This document shows, piece by piece, positions 1 to 6,842 of a stretch of 7,197 nt of DNA (position 1 is its first letter; every line of letters begins with the position of its first letter). Where the stretch lies: contig JASBUE010000181.1 in the NCBI GenBank assembly GCA_030148045.1, positions 1 through 7,197 of the forward strand, read 5' to 3'. This stretch comes from Candidatus Tenderia sp. (lineage in GTDB: Bacteria; Pseudomonadota; Gammaproteobacteria; Tenderiales; Tenderiaceae). Under the pieces are notes generated by a model. That model ran no database searches. It was given only the letters and a program-made list of their open reading frames with translations, and was not told the origin of the DNA. Both the position numbers and the translations under genes were made by a program.

Positions 1-3000
1 CAACATCGCCAGGGTCGCCAGGCCGATCTCGCTGAACAAGCGCTCGGAACCGCAGCCGGGAAAATAGAACACCGCCTCGGCGTCGTCGTTGACCTTGGCC
101 GGGTCGCGCAGGATGGGTACCACCTTATTGTCTTCCACGCCGAGCATGGCGCGCATGGTCTGCATGGGCAGGCCGGCGGGCATGGGCTTTCTGACGAAGT
201 TGATGATCTGTTCCTTCATCTCCATCTTGCCGGTGGTGGCGGCGGGGCGCTTCTTCTCGCCCAGCCAATGTAGTTGTTTGGCGACCTTGTAGGCCATGCG
301 CTGGCCCTTGTAGCCGAGCTGGATCATGCCCTTGCGCATGGCCTTGATGGTGCCCGGGTCGGTGACGTTCAAAAACGCCATGGCCGCCCGGGTGCTGAGA
401 CTGCTGCGCCGTTGGGCACGATCCTTGAGAATGGTGCGCATGCGAATGGTGACATCGCCGAAGTCGATATTCACCGGGCAGGGCGCCAGGCACTTGTGGC
501 ACACGGTGCAGTGGTCGGCCACGTCGTTCATCTCATCGAAATGACGAATGGAGATACCGCGCCGGGTCTGTTCCTCATAGAGGAACGCCTCAATGATCAG
601 GCCGGTGGCCAGGATCTTGTTGCGCGGCGAATAGAGCAGATTGGCGCGCGGTACGTGGGTGCTGCACTCCGGTTTGCACTTGCCGCAGCGCAGGCAGTCC
701 TTGATGTCCTCGTTGAGGGCGCCGAGTTCACTCTCCTCCAGGATCAGCGCCTCCTGCTGCACCAGTCTCAGCGACGGCGTGTAGGCGTTGTCCAGGCCGG
801 AGTCGGGCATGAGTTTGCCGCGGTTGAACCAGCCGTCGGGATCGATCTTGTGTTTGTAATCGACGAAGCGGCCGATGGCATCCTGGTCCAGATACTGGAT
901 CTTGGTCAGACCGATGCCGTGCTCGCCGGAGATCACCCCGCCCAGCTCGGTGGCCAGCCGCATCACCAGGTCGACGATCTGATCGGCCTGGCGCATAATG
1001 ACGTAGTCGTTGGAGTTGACCGGGATATTGGTGTGCACGTTACCGTCGCCGGCGTGCATGTGGGTGGCGGCGAACAGGCGGCTGGAACGGATCTCTTCAT
1101 GAATCTTGTCCAGGCGCGCCCGCACGCCCTCCAAATCACGACCGTAGAAGATTTCCTTCAGGGGGCATTCCACTTCACGGCGATAGGAGATGCGCAGGTC
1201 ACGGCGCAACAGCAGGTTCAGCAGCGTATCGCCGGGTTGCACCTTTTCGCGCGCCGCATCGTCGAGCAACTGGCTGTTATCCAGCGCCGCCTGATCGAGG
1301 GAATCCAAGATGCGCTGCCAGCGCGCCTCCACCGTATCCAGATGCTCCAGGGCCGCCTTACGCTTGGCGGCGAAGATCTCATCGGCCTCGTCGCTGTCGT
1401 CGTATTCGCCCGGCAGACGCCGCTCGCTGACCTCGCCGGACAGATATTCCTTCACCGCCGCGATCATGCGCAGCTTGTTCTGGGTGGAGTATTCGATGTT
1501 GATGCGCTCGATGCCCTCGTTGTAATCGCCCAGGCGCGCCAGCGGAATGACCACGTCTTCGTTGATCTTGAAGGCGTTGGTGTGGGCGGCGATGGCGGCG
1601 GTACGGCCGCGGTCGGCCCAGAAGCGCTTACGCGCCTCGGGGCTGACGGCGACAAAACCCTCGGCGCCGCGGGCGTTGGCCAGACGCACCACCTGGGAGG
1701 CGGCGTCGGCCACGGTGTTTTCATCGTCGCCGGCGATATCGATCAGCAACACCATCTTTGGGCGGTCGCGGCGCGGCGCCTTGGTGCTGTATTTGACGGC
1801 ACGCACGTAGCGCTCGTCCAGGTGTTCCAGGCCGGAGAGCATGACGCCGTCGTGCTGATCCAGATACTCCTTAGTCTCGACGATGGCCGGCACGGCGCGG
1901 CGCAGGTCCGAACCGAAGAACTCCAGGCACACGGTGCGGATGAACTTGGGTTCCTTGTGCAGGATGAACACGCCGGAGGTGATCAGCCCGTCGCAACCCT
2001 CCTTCTGCACGCCGGGCAGGCCGCCCAGGAATTTGTCGGTGACATCCTTGCCCAGTCCCAGCTTACGAAACGCCTGGCCGGGCATGGTGATCATCTCGGG
2101 CTCGCCGGCGATTGTTTTGCCGTCGGCTTCATAACGGGTGACGCGGAACTTTACTTCTTCCTGGTCGTGGATCTTACCCAGGTTGTGATTGAGGCGCTCC
2201 ACCTCCAGCCACTTGGCATCCGGGGTCACCATGCGCCAGGAGACCAGGTTGTCGAGGGTGGTACCCCACAACACCGCCTTCTTGCCGCCGGCGTTCATGG
2301 CGATGTTGCCGCCGATGGTGGAGGCGTCCTGCGAGGTCGGGTCGACGGCGAAGACATAGCCGTTGGCGTAAGCGCGCTCGGCGACGCGCTTGGTCACCAC
2401 GCCAGCCTCGGCACGCACCGTGGCCACCGGCTGGTCCACGCCCTCGAGCCGGCGCAGTTCGACCTGGGACAGGCCCTCCAGCTTTTCGGTGTTGATCACC
2501 GCCGTCTCGGCGTGCAGCGGCACGGCGCCGCCGGTGTAGCCGGTGCCGCCGCCGCGCGGGATGATGGTCAGCCCTAGTTCGATACAGGCCTTGACGATGT
2601 GGGCCATCTCTGCTTCGGTATCGGGATTGATGACCACGAAGGGATATTCCACGCGCCAGTCGGTGGCATCGGTGACATGGGAGACGCGCGCCAGGCCGTC
2701 GAACTGGATATTGTCCTTGCGCGTGATCTTGCTCAGGCGCTTGAAGGCCTTGGCGCGCAGCTCGGCCTGTTGCGGCAGCCAGTGTTCGAATTCGGCCACC
2801 GCCTGGCTCGCCTTCTCCACCAACTGCAGGGCCAGCGCGTTGCCCTCGGCGCGCAGCACGATCTGATCCAGACGATGATGCAAAGCATGGGTGAGCGATT
2901 GCCAGCGCTTGGGATTTTCGATCAAATCATCCTGGATGAAGGGATTGCGATCGATGACCCACATATCCCCCAACACCTCGAACAGCATGCGCGCCGAACG

Positions 3001-3141
3001 CCCGGTGCGACGCGAGCCGCGCAGCTCATTGAGCACCTCCCACATGCCCTCACCCAGGTAGCGGATGACGATTTCGCGGTCGGAAAAAGAGGTGTAGTTG
3101 TAGGGAATTTCGCGCAACCGGCGGCGAGACTCTAATATCAT
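1..3141 (-). CDS. FAD-linked oxidase / Fe-S oxidoreductase fusion (DUF3683 family), C-terminus cut by window edge
   Basis: My own translation of the minus strand gives 1047 uninterrupted codons from an ATG at 3141 to the window edge. Residues 1-130 resemble the DUF3683 N-terminal region (REIPYNYTSFSDREIVIR). A GlcD/D-lactate-dehydrogenase-type FAD domain follows at about 165-300, with PRGGGTGYTGG near 195-205 and the TIGGNIAMNAGG segment near 275-286. The FAD-oxidase C-terminal domain carries HMHAGDGNVH (about 694-703) and GEHGIG (about 739-744). Two complete 4Fe-4S motifs follow: CLRCGKCKPEC near 816-826 and CTVCHKCLAPC near 878-888. FPGCGSERLF near 1028 opens a CCG (cysteine-rich, GlcF/heterodisulfide-reductase-like) domain. 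The full family length is roughly 1250-1300 residues, so some 200 or more are missing. The ATG is chosen because an in-frame TAG lies 17 codons upstream with no start between; its Shine-Dalgarno is weak. By family the enzyme probably oxidises a 2-hydroxy acid such as lactate or glycolate and passes electrons via Fe-S clusters; the substrate is unknown. Confidence 0.93.
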   Translation of the reverse strand, partial: MILESRRRLREIPYNYTSFSDREIVIRYLGEGMWEVLNELRGSRRTGRSARMLFEVLGDMWVIDRNPFIQDDLIENPKRWQSLTHALHHRLDQIVLRAEGNALALQLVEKASQAVAEFEHWLPQQAELRAKAFKRLSKITRKDNIQFDGLARVSHVTDATDWRVEYPFVVINPDTEAEMAHIVKACIELGLTIIPRGGGTGYTGGAVPLHAETAVINTEKLEGLSQVELRRLEGVDQPVATVRAEAGVVTKRVAERAYANGYVFAVDPTSQDASTIGGNIAMNAGGKKAVLWGTTLDNLVSWRMVTPDAKWLEVERLNHNLGKIHDQEEVKFRVTRYEADGKTIAGEPEMITMPGQAFRKLGLGKDVTDKFLGGLPGVQKEGCDGLITSGVFILHKEPKFIRTVCLEFFGSDLRRAVPAIVETKEYLDQHDGVMLSGLEHLDERYVRAVKYSTKAPRRDRPKMVLLIDIAGDDENTVADAASQVVRLANARGAEGFVAVSPEARKRFWADRGRTAAIAAHTNAFKINEDVVIPLARLGDYNEGIERINIEYSTQNKLRMIAAVKEYLSGEVSERRLPGEYDDSDEADEIFAAKRKAALEHLDTVEARWQRILDSLDQAALDNSQLLDDAAREKVQPGDTLLNLLLRRDLRISYRREVECPLKEIFYGRDLEGVRARLDKIHEEIRSSRLFAATHMHAGDGNVHTNIPVNSNDYVIMRQADQIVDLVMRLATELGGVISGEHGIGLTKIQYLDQDAIGRFVDYKHKIDPDGWFNRGKLMPDSGLDNAYTPSLRLVQQEALILEESELGALNEDIKDCLRCGKCKPECSTHVPRANLLYSPRNKILATGLIIEAFLYEEQTRRGISIRHFDEMNDVADHCTVCHKCLAPCPVNIDFGDVTIRMRTILKDRAQRRSSLSTRAAMAFLNVTDPGTIKAMRKGMIQLGYKGQRMAYKVAKQLHWLGEKKRPAATTGKMEMKEQIINFVRKPMPAGLPMQTMRAMLGVEDNKVVPILRDPAKVNDDAEAVFYFPGCGSERLFSEIGLATLAML

Positions 3142-3186
3142 AAATAATTTGGCCGATAGAGATAGTGAGTTGTTGAAAAGTGGACA

Positions 3187-3195
3187 ATTCTAACA
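3187..3195 (-). promoter_or_regulatory. Candidate extended -10 promoter of the FAD oxidase
   Basis: Read on the minus strand this is TGTTAGAAT: a TAGAAT hexamer (5 of 6 to TATAAT) with a TGn extension. It would start transcription about 40 bases before the ATG at 3141. The -35 at the usual distance (TTAATC) is poor, which an extended -10 can tolerate. A consensus TTGACA on the same strand (plus positions 3282-3287) has only weak -10 partners. Prediction by eye only. Confidence 0.3.
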
Positions 3196-3292
3196 TGGCT
3201 AAGGACTTGGATTAACGGCCCATTGCCAGTGGTATTTGCTGTGACAACAACGATCGCTATCAATTCAACCCTGTCCGGCACTTGTCAACGAT

Positions 3293-3297
3293 AAGGA
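3293..3297 (+). promoter_or_regulatory. Ribosome binding site of the CNB-rhodanese gene
   Basis: AAGGA lies 10 bases before the ATG at 3308. It supports that start and shows that translation is expected to enter the reading frame upstream of the premature TAG. Confidence 0.6.
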
Positions 3298-3307
3298 TAC
3301 GGATTAC

Positions 3308-3520
3308 ATGAGCGGCAGCAACACCGGGGTCAACATCACCACGCTGGCACGTCTGCAACCGATCGATTCACTGCTGGAGGAACAGATCGCCGAGCTGGCG
3401 GCGCAGACCCGGGAACTGGCCCTGCCGGCCGGCAAATCCCTATTCAGGGAAGGCGATCAGGACAACGACCTGATCTACCTCATCGAGGGCGAGGTCGAAG
3501 TCAGACCCGCCACCGGCTAG
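3308..3520 (+). CDS. N-terminal fragment of CNB-domain protein (70 aa)
   Basis: This is the first open piece of the interrupted gene, with a good Shine-Dalgarno (AAGGA). Its product contains the beginning of a CNB fold: LPAGKSLFREGDQDNDLIYLIEGEVEV matches the usual pattern of a strand, the turn glycine and the [FY]xIxxGxVxV strand. It ends at VRPATG, before the rest of the barrel. Seventy residues cannot make a complete CNB domain, so a stable functional protein is unlikely. There are no membrane segments or signal peptide. It is best read as the truncated front of the 366-residue protein, not as an independent small gene. Confidence 0.6.
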   Translation: MSGSNTGVNITTLARLQPIDSLLEEQIAELAAQTRELALPAGKSLFREGDQDNDLIYLIEGEVEVRPATG

Positions 3521-3526
3521 CCCTAC

Positions 3527-4408
3527 ATGGTCAAAGGCGGCTCCAGCAAGAGCCGCCGCCCATTGGCGGAACACGGTCCACGCCGGACGCACGCCGTGGC
3601 ACTGACCCCCCTCATCTACATCCGCATCGACAGCGACCTCGTCGACACCATGCTGACCTGGGCCGAGAGCGCCTCTGCCGAGGCGGAAGAGGTGATCATG
3701 AGTGGTGACGACATCATCAACATCGACACCAGCGGCTTGAAGAACAAGATGCAGCACTCCCCCAATTTCCGCAAACTGCCGGCCGCCAACATCGACCTGC
3801 TGCTGGAAAAGATGGAACCGGTCCGCATCAACGCCGGTGAAGTGGTGATCCGCCAGGGCGACGAGGGCGACTATTTCTATGTCATCGAACAGGGCGAGGC
3901 ACTGGTCACGCGCATGATCGATGACGATGAAGATATCGAAGACTCGGTCGAAATGGCCCAGCTGGGCGAAGGCTCCAGTTTCGGTGAGGCGGCGCTGATC
4001 TCCAACAGCCCGCGCAACGCCACCGTCTCCATGCAGACCGACGGCGTGCTGTTGCGCCTGAACAAGGAAAGCTTCCTTAAGCTGATGCAGGAACCGGTCC
4101 AGAACTGGGTCGCTCACGATGAAGCCATGGACAAGATCAACCAGGGCGCTGTCTGGATCGACGTGCGCAGCACCGCCGATTTCGCCCGTGGCCACCTGCC
4201 GGGTGCCATCAATATCCCGCTCAACGAGGCCCATCGCCGTTCCCAGGCCTTGGACAGCGACAGGTGCTACATCTGCTATTGCCAGACCGGCCGGCGCAGT
4301 TCGGCCGCCGCCTTCATCCTGAGCCAGTACGGCCTCGAGGTGAGCGTTCTCAAAGGTGGGCTGCCGAGCCTGGGCAGCAACATCGAACTGGTCAAAGAGG
4401 CAGGCTGA
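3527..4408 (+). CDS. CNB-rhodanese protein, C-terminal part after the TAG (293 aa from ATG 3527)
   Basis: The frame reopens two codons after the TAG. Residues 1-48 are the rear half of the first, degenerate CNB domain. The complete second CNB domain (about 75-195) carries the phosphate-binding cassette FGEAALISNSPRNATV at 152-167, with the Glu and Arg used to hold the ribose and cyclic phosphate, so binding of cAMP or cGMP is plausible. The rhodanese domain (about 205-290) has the entry motif VWIDVRSTADFARGHLPGAINIP and the loop C252-Q-T-G-R-R-S, so the sulfur-accepting cysteine is present. There is no DNA-binding helix-turn-helix, so it is not a Crp/Fnr regulator. The likely role is a cytoplasmic sensor coupling cyclic nucleotide to persulfide or phosphoryl chemistry, which is inference. 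ATG 3527 lacks a clear Shine-Dalgarno; it would need translational coupling from the TAG six bases before it. ATG 3698 is a stronger internal start (236 aa). Confidence 0.75.
   Translation: MVKGGSSKSRRPLAEHGPRRTHAVALTPLIYIRIDSDLVDTMLTWAESASAEAEEVIMSGDDIINIDTSGLKNKMQHSPNFRKLPAANIDLLLEKMEPVRINAGEVVIRQGDEGDYFYVIEQGEALVTRMIDDDEDIEDSVEMAQLGEGSSFGEAALISNSPRNATVSMQTDGVLLRLNKESFLKLMQEPVQNWVAHDEAMDKINQGAVWIDVRSTADFARGHLPGAINIPLNEAHRRSQALDSDRCYICYCQTGRRSSAAAFILSQYGLEVSVLKGGLPSLGSNIELVKEAG
3689..3697 (+). promoter_or_regulatory. Internal ribosome binding site before ATG 3698
   Basis: GAGGTGATC is exactly complementary to the typical proteobacterial 16S rRNA 3' end (GAUCACCUC) over nine bases. It directly precedes ATG at 3698, with five bases between GAGG and the ATG. 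Starting there gives a 236-residue protein, MSGDDIINIDTSG..., beginning in the linker before the intact second CNB domain and including the whole rhodanese domain. The match also sits inside coding sequence (EEVI), so it may be coincidental. Confidence 0.45.
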
Positions 4409-4461
4409 ACACGCGCAACACGCCCACACCGGCGTCGAAAAACTGTTAAGTTAGCGACAAA

Positions 4462-4480
4462 GCAAACAGCCTGTTTTTGC
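4462..4480 (+). other. Small hairpin in the leader of the ClC gene
   Basis: GCAAACA and TGTTTTTGC can pair around a GCC loop, with a two-base T bulge, ending two bases before the ATG at 4483. It has a T-run inside its right arm. It could be a weak terminator after the CNB-rhodanese gene or a structure affecting ClC translation. The stem is mostly A-T and therefore weak. Confidence 0.25.
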
Positions 4481-4482
4481 CG

Positions 4483-6252
4483 ATGAAACCACTGAAACCA
4501 CCACGCACCCCGGAGCAACGCCGCCAGCGCTTCCACATGCGCATGGCCATGATGGACAAACTGACCCATCTCGCCGCCCTCAGCGTGCTGGTCGGCCTGC
4601 TCGCCGGCGCGGTGATCATCGCCTTCCGCCTGCTGGTGGAGACCACTCAGAGCGGCTTTCTTCCCGCCGGCGATCCGGAAAACTACGAAGCACTAAGCTG
4701 GGCCTGGCGCCTGCTGCTGCCCGTTGCCGGCGGCCTGCTGATCGGCCTGTTGTTTCACGCCGTGGACAAGAAATACCGCGCCGTCGGCGTGGTCCACGCT
4801 ATGGAGCGGCTCGCCTATCACCAGGCCAATCTGCCTACCGGCAATGCAGTGATGCAGTTTCTCGGCGCCGCCATCAGCATCATCTGCGGCCACTCAGTGG
4901 GCCGCGAGGGCCCTGCCGTCCACCTGGGCGCCGCCAGCGGCAGCCGCCTGGGCCGGTGGCTGCACCTGCCCAACAACAGCACCCGCACCTTGGTGGCCTG
5001 CGGCGTCGCCGCCGCCATCGCCGCCTCTTTCAACACACCGCTGGCGGGCGTGGTCTTTTCCATGGAAGTGGTGTTGATGGAGTACACCCTGGCCGGCTTC
5101 ATTCCCATCATCCTCGCCGCCATCAGCGCCACCGCTCTCAGTCAGTGGGTCTACGGCGCCGAACCCGCCTTTTCGGTACCTGCCCTGCAACTGGGCTCGC
5201 TGGGGGAAATGCCTTACGTGCTCGTCACCGGCCTGTTCATCGGCTGCCTGGCGGCGCTGTTCATTCACGCCCTGCAATTCTTTTCCCAGCAAGCGACGGC
5301 GCGGCCGCTGTGGCAACGCACCACCCTGGCCGGCGCAGCCGTCGGCCTATGCGCCATGCTGGTGCCGGAGGTGATGAGCCTGGGTTACGACACCGTCAAT
5401 AAGGCCCTGCTGGGCGAGATCGGCCTGGGACTGCTGCTGACAATCACGACCTTTAAAATTCTGGCCACCACGGTGGGCCTAGGGCTGGGTCTGCCCGCCG
5501 GTCTGATCGGCCCGACCCTGGTGATCGGCGCCTGCGCCGGCGCCGCCTGCGGGCTGCTTGCCGCCCTGCTGACCCCGGAGATCGTCTCCAATCCGGCCCT
5601 GTACGCCATGATTGGCATGGGCGCCATGATGGGTGCCACCCTGCAGGCGCCGCTGGCGGCGCTGATCGCCCTGCTGGAACTGACCGCCAACCCCAATATT
5701 ATCCTGCCGGGGATGCTGGCCATCGTCGCCGCCAGCCTGATCAGCAGCCAACTGTTCGGCAAGGAGTCGGTCTTCATCAGCCTGATGCGGGCACGCGGCC
5801 TGATATATCAGGACGATCCGGTGGCCCAGTCACTGCGCCGGGTGAGTATCGCCAATGCCATGAAGCGCGATATCGTGCGCAGCCCGGCCCGGATCGAGCG
5901 TGACAAGGCCGACGAACTACTGCGCCGACATCCGCAATGGCTGCTGGTGACCGAGCCGGAACAGCGCCCCTTCATACTGCCCGGCGCCGACTTGGCGCGC
6001 CACCTGCAAAGTCGCGAATACGAGATCATCGACCTCAACGAGATCCCCGCCAACCGCCGCAGCGTCTGCGCTGTCGACCTGCGCGCCACCATTCAGGAAG
6101 GCCTGGAACTGCTGAAGCAGAAGCGCGCCGACGCCCTTTATGTGGTGAATCAGGCCGCCCCCGCCGCTCACGAGGTATTTGGCGTGGTGACGCGCGAGGA
6201 CATCGAGGAACACTACCGCTACACCGGCAATCCCACCACGCCCGAGCAATAA
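4483..6252 (+). CDS. ClC-family chloride channel/transporter with C-terminal CBS-like pair (589 aa)
   Basis: This integral inner-membrane protein moves chloride or other small anions. Many hydrophobic helices span about residues 30-425. The gating motif GREGPAVHLGAA is intact at 140-151, with the Glu at 142. The segment NTPLAGVVFSMEVV (about 184-197) and GLPAGLIGP (about 336-344, GxFxP-like) are also family landmarks. The first selectivity motif, usually GSGIP, appears as AVGVV near 100-104. The position of the internal proton glutamate of E. coli ClcA (E203) is Val196 here (FSMEV), as in channel-type ClCs. A cytoplasmic tail from about 440 contains two CBS-like units (about 453-510 and 525-580). 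ATG 4483 is preferred; a TTG at 4477 is in frame, and neither has a good Shine-Dalgarno. It lies 74 bases after the CNB-rhodanese gene and 74 before hemJ. It is closer to ClcB/YnfJ-type proteins than to ClcA. Family certain; channel versus exchanger not proven. Confidence 0.95.
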   Translation: MKPLKPPRTPEQRRQRFHMRMAMMDKLTHLAALSVLVGLLAGAVIIAFRLLVETTQSGFLPAGDPENYEALSWAWRLLLPVAGGLLIGLLFHAVDKKYRAVGVVHAMERLAYHQANLPTGNAVMQFLGAAISIICGHSVGREGPAVHLGAASGSRLGRWLHLPNNSTRTLVACGVAAAIAASFNTPLAGVVFSMEVVLMEYTLAGFIPIILAAISATALSQWVYGAEPAFSVPALQLGSLGEMPYVLVTGLFIGCLAALFIHALQFFSQQATARPLWQRTTLAGAAVGLCAMLVPEVMSLGYDTVNKALLGEIGLGLLLTITTFKILATTVGLGLGLPAGLIGPTLVIGACAGAACGLLAALLTPEIVSNPALYAMIGMGAMMGATLQAPLAALIALLELTANPNIILPGMLAIVAASLISSQLFGKESVFISLMRARGLIYQDDPVAQSLRRVSIANAMKRDIVRSPARIERDKADELLRRHPQWLLVTEPEQRPFILPGADLARHLQSREYEIIDLNEIPANRRSVCAVDLRATIQEGLELLKQKRADALYVVNQAAPAAHEVFGVVTREDIEEHYRYTGNPTTPEQ

Positions 6253-6314
6253 GCCGATTCCAAGGCTGGCATTGCCGCACCCACCTGTGATACACATGCA
6301 CCCAATTCAACAAT

Positions 6315-6319
6315 AGGGA
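6315..6319 (+). promoter_or_regulatory. Ribosome binding site of hemJ
   Basis: AGGGA ends seven bases before the ATG at 6327, which is also the position expected for the conserved N-terminus (MLWVKAFH). Confidence 0.6.
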
Positions 6320-6326
6320 TTTCAAC

Positions 6327-6749
6327 ATGCTGTGGGTAAAAGCGTTTCATATCATCTTTATGGTCACCTGGTTTGCCGGGTTGTTCTACCTGCCGCGGCT
6401 GTTTGTCTACCACGCCATGAGCGATGATTCAATCAGCAACGCGCGTTTCAAGATCATGGAGCGCAAGCTGTTCTACGGCATCATGACCCCCGGCGGGGTG
6501 CTGACGGTGATCTTCGGCCTGTGGCTGATCTTCGGCTATGGCCTGGGTATCAACAGCGGCGCTTGGTTTCACGCCAAGATGGCCCTGGTGCTGATCCTGA
6601 TCGCCTATCACGTTTGGTGCGGCCGGATCGTGGCCGGTTTCAAACATGACCGCAACCGGCACGGCCATCTCTTTTATCGCTGGTTCAATGAGTTCCCGGT
6701 GCTGATCCTGATCGCTGTTGTAATTTTGGCGGTGGTGCGGCCGTTCTAG
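6327..6749 (+). CDS. hemJ: Protoporphyrinogen IX oxidase HemJ (140 aa)
   Basis: HemJ oxidises protoporphyrinogen IX to protoporphyrin IX, the step before iron insertion in haem synthesis, in the inner membrane; it replaces HemG or HemY in many proteobacteria and cyanobacteria. The length is normal for the family and four hydrophobic helices are visible (about 5-25, 52-72, 82-100, 122-138). Family signatures are WVKAFHIIFMVTWFAGLFYLPR at the start with conserved His8, MERKLFYGIMTPGG at 44-57, WFHAKMALVL with Lys84 near 80-89, LIAYHVWCGR near 91-100, and RWFNEFPVLILI near 118-129. The protein ends in VRPF, as is typical. It follows the ClC gene on the same strand after 74 bases, without a strong terminator between. 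The downstream DNA contains a cluster of DnaA boxes instead of another gene. Confidence 0.95.
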   Translation: MLWVKAFHIIFMVTWFAGLFYLPRLFVYHAMSDDSISNARFKIMERKLFYGIMTPGGVLTVIFGLWLIFGYGLGINSGAWFHAKMALVLILIAYHVWCGRIVAGFKHDRNRHGHLFYRWFNEFPVLILIAVVILAVVRPF

Positions 6750-6764
6750 GGCCGGACAGCTGTT

Positions 6765-6773
6765 TTATACACA
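6765..6773 (+). promoter_or_regulatory. DnaA box (TTATACACA)
   Basis: Exact match to TTWTNCACA, 16 bases after the hemJ stop codon. It is the left-hand box of the cluster. Confidence 0.55.
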
Positions 6774-6842
6774 TGTATGCTACCGGCACAAGCCCTGATT
6801 CGGAATTGCCATAAAAATTACACGACAACCCGAGGCAATATG

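Larger units (their letters stand above)
3142..3307. promoter_or_regulatory. Divergent intergenic region between the oxidase and the sensor gene
   Basis: The region is visibly richer in A/T than the flanking genes and must hold the promoters of both divergent genes. It contains the candidate extended -10 for the oxidase, a TGTGA half-site at 3240-3244, and an imperfect FNR-like palindrome ACGAT-N4-ATCAA at 3250-3263 (8 of 10 positions to TTGAT-N4-ATCAA). I see no convincing sigma-70 pair for the plus-strand gene and no small reading frame or RNA gene. Confidence 0.5.
3308..4408 (+). pseudogene. Tandem CNB-domain and rhodanese gene interrupted by one in-frame TAG
   Basis: The reading frames at 3308-3520 and 3527-4408 are in the same phase and separated only by TAG CCC TAC, so one nonsense codon (codon 71 of 367) splits an otherwise continuous gene. 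No frameshift is needed to restore it. Reading through gives a 366-residue protein: a first CNB-like domain (about 15-110) without a recognisable phosphate-binding cassette, a second CNB domain (about 150-270) with the canonical FGEAALISNSPRNATV cassette at about 225-240, and a rhodanese domain (about 278-360) with active-site loop CQTGRRS, catalytic Cys at about 325. The TAG lies within the first CNB domain, between its early beta strands and the segment beginning MVKGGSSKSRRPLAEH. GAG, CAG or AAG to TAG is the simplest origin. It could be a true pseudogene, a tolerated mutation with restart downstream, read-through, or a sequencing error; the sequence alone cannot decide. Confidence 0.8.

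Noticed and set aside
274..2577. Very long plus-strand open frame (767 codons) opposite the FAD oxidase
   Set aside because: Its product is low-complexity (rich in G, A, V, H, D, Q) with no domains, while the opposite strand encodes clear FAD and Fe-S motifs. It is an antisense effect of G/C-ending codons.
2599..3135. 178-codon plus-strand frame near the oxidase N-terminus
   Set aside because: It lies entirely antisense to the conserved DUF3683 and FAD regions and resembles no family.
3485..3530. Frameshift as the cause of the split sensor gene
   Set aside because: The two halves are in the same frame and the sequence on each side reads as one domain, so a nonsense substitution explains it without an indel.
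3440..4429. 329-codon minus-strand frame opposite the CNB-rhodanese gene
   Set aside because: Same mirror effect: no recognisable motif, and the plus strand carries complete CNB and rhodanese signatures. It does span the TAG, but that is not evidence that it is real.
6738..6766. Rho-independent terminator at the end of hemJ (CGGCC-N7-GGCCG followed by TTTT)
   Set aside because: The stem is only five pairs, encloses the stop codon, and the T-run begins eight bases after it; too weak to annotate.
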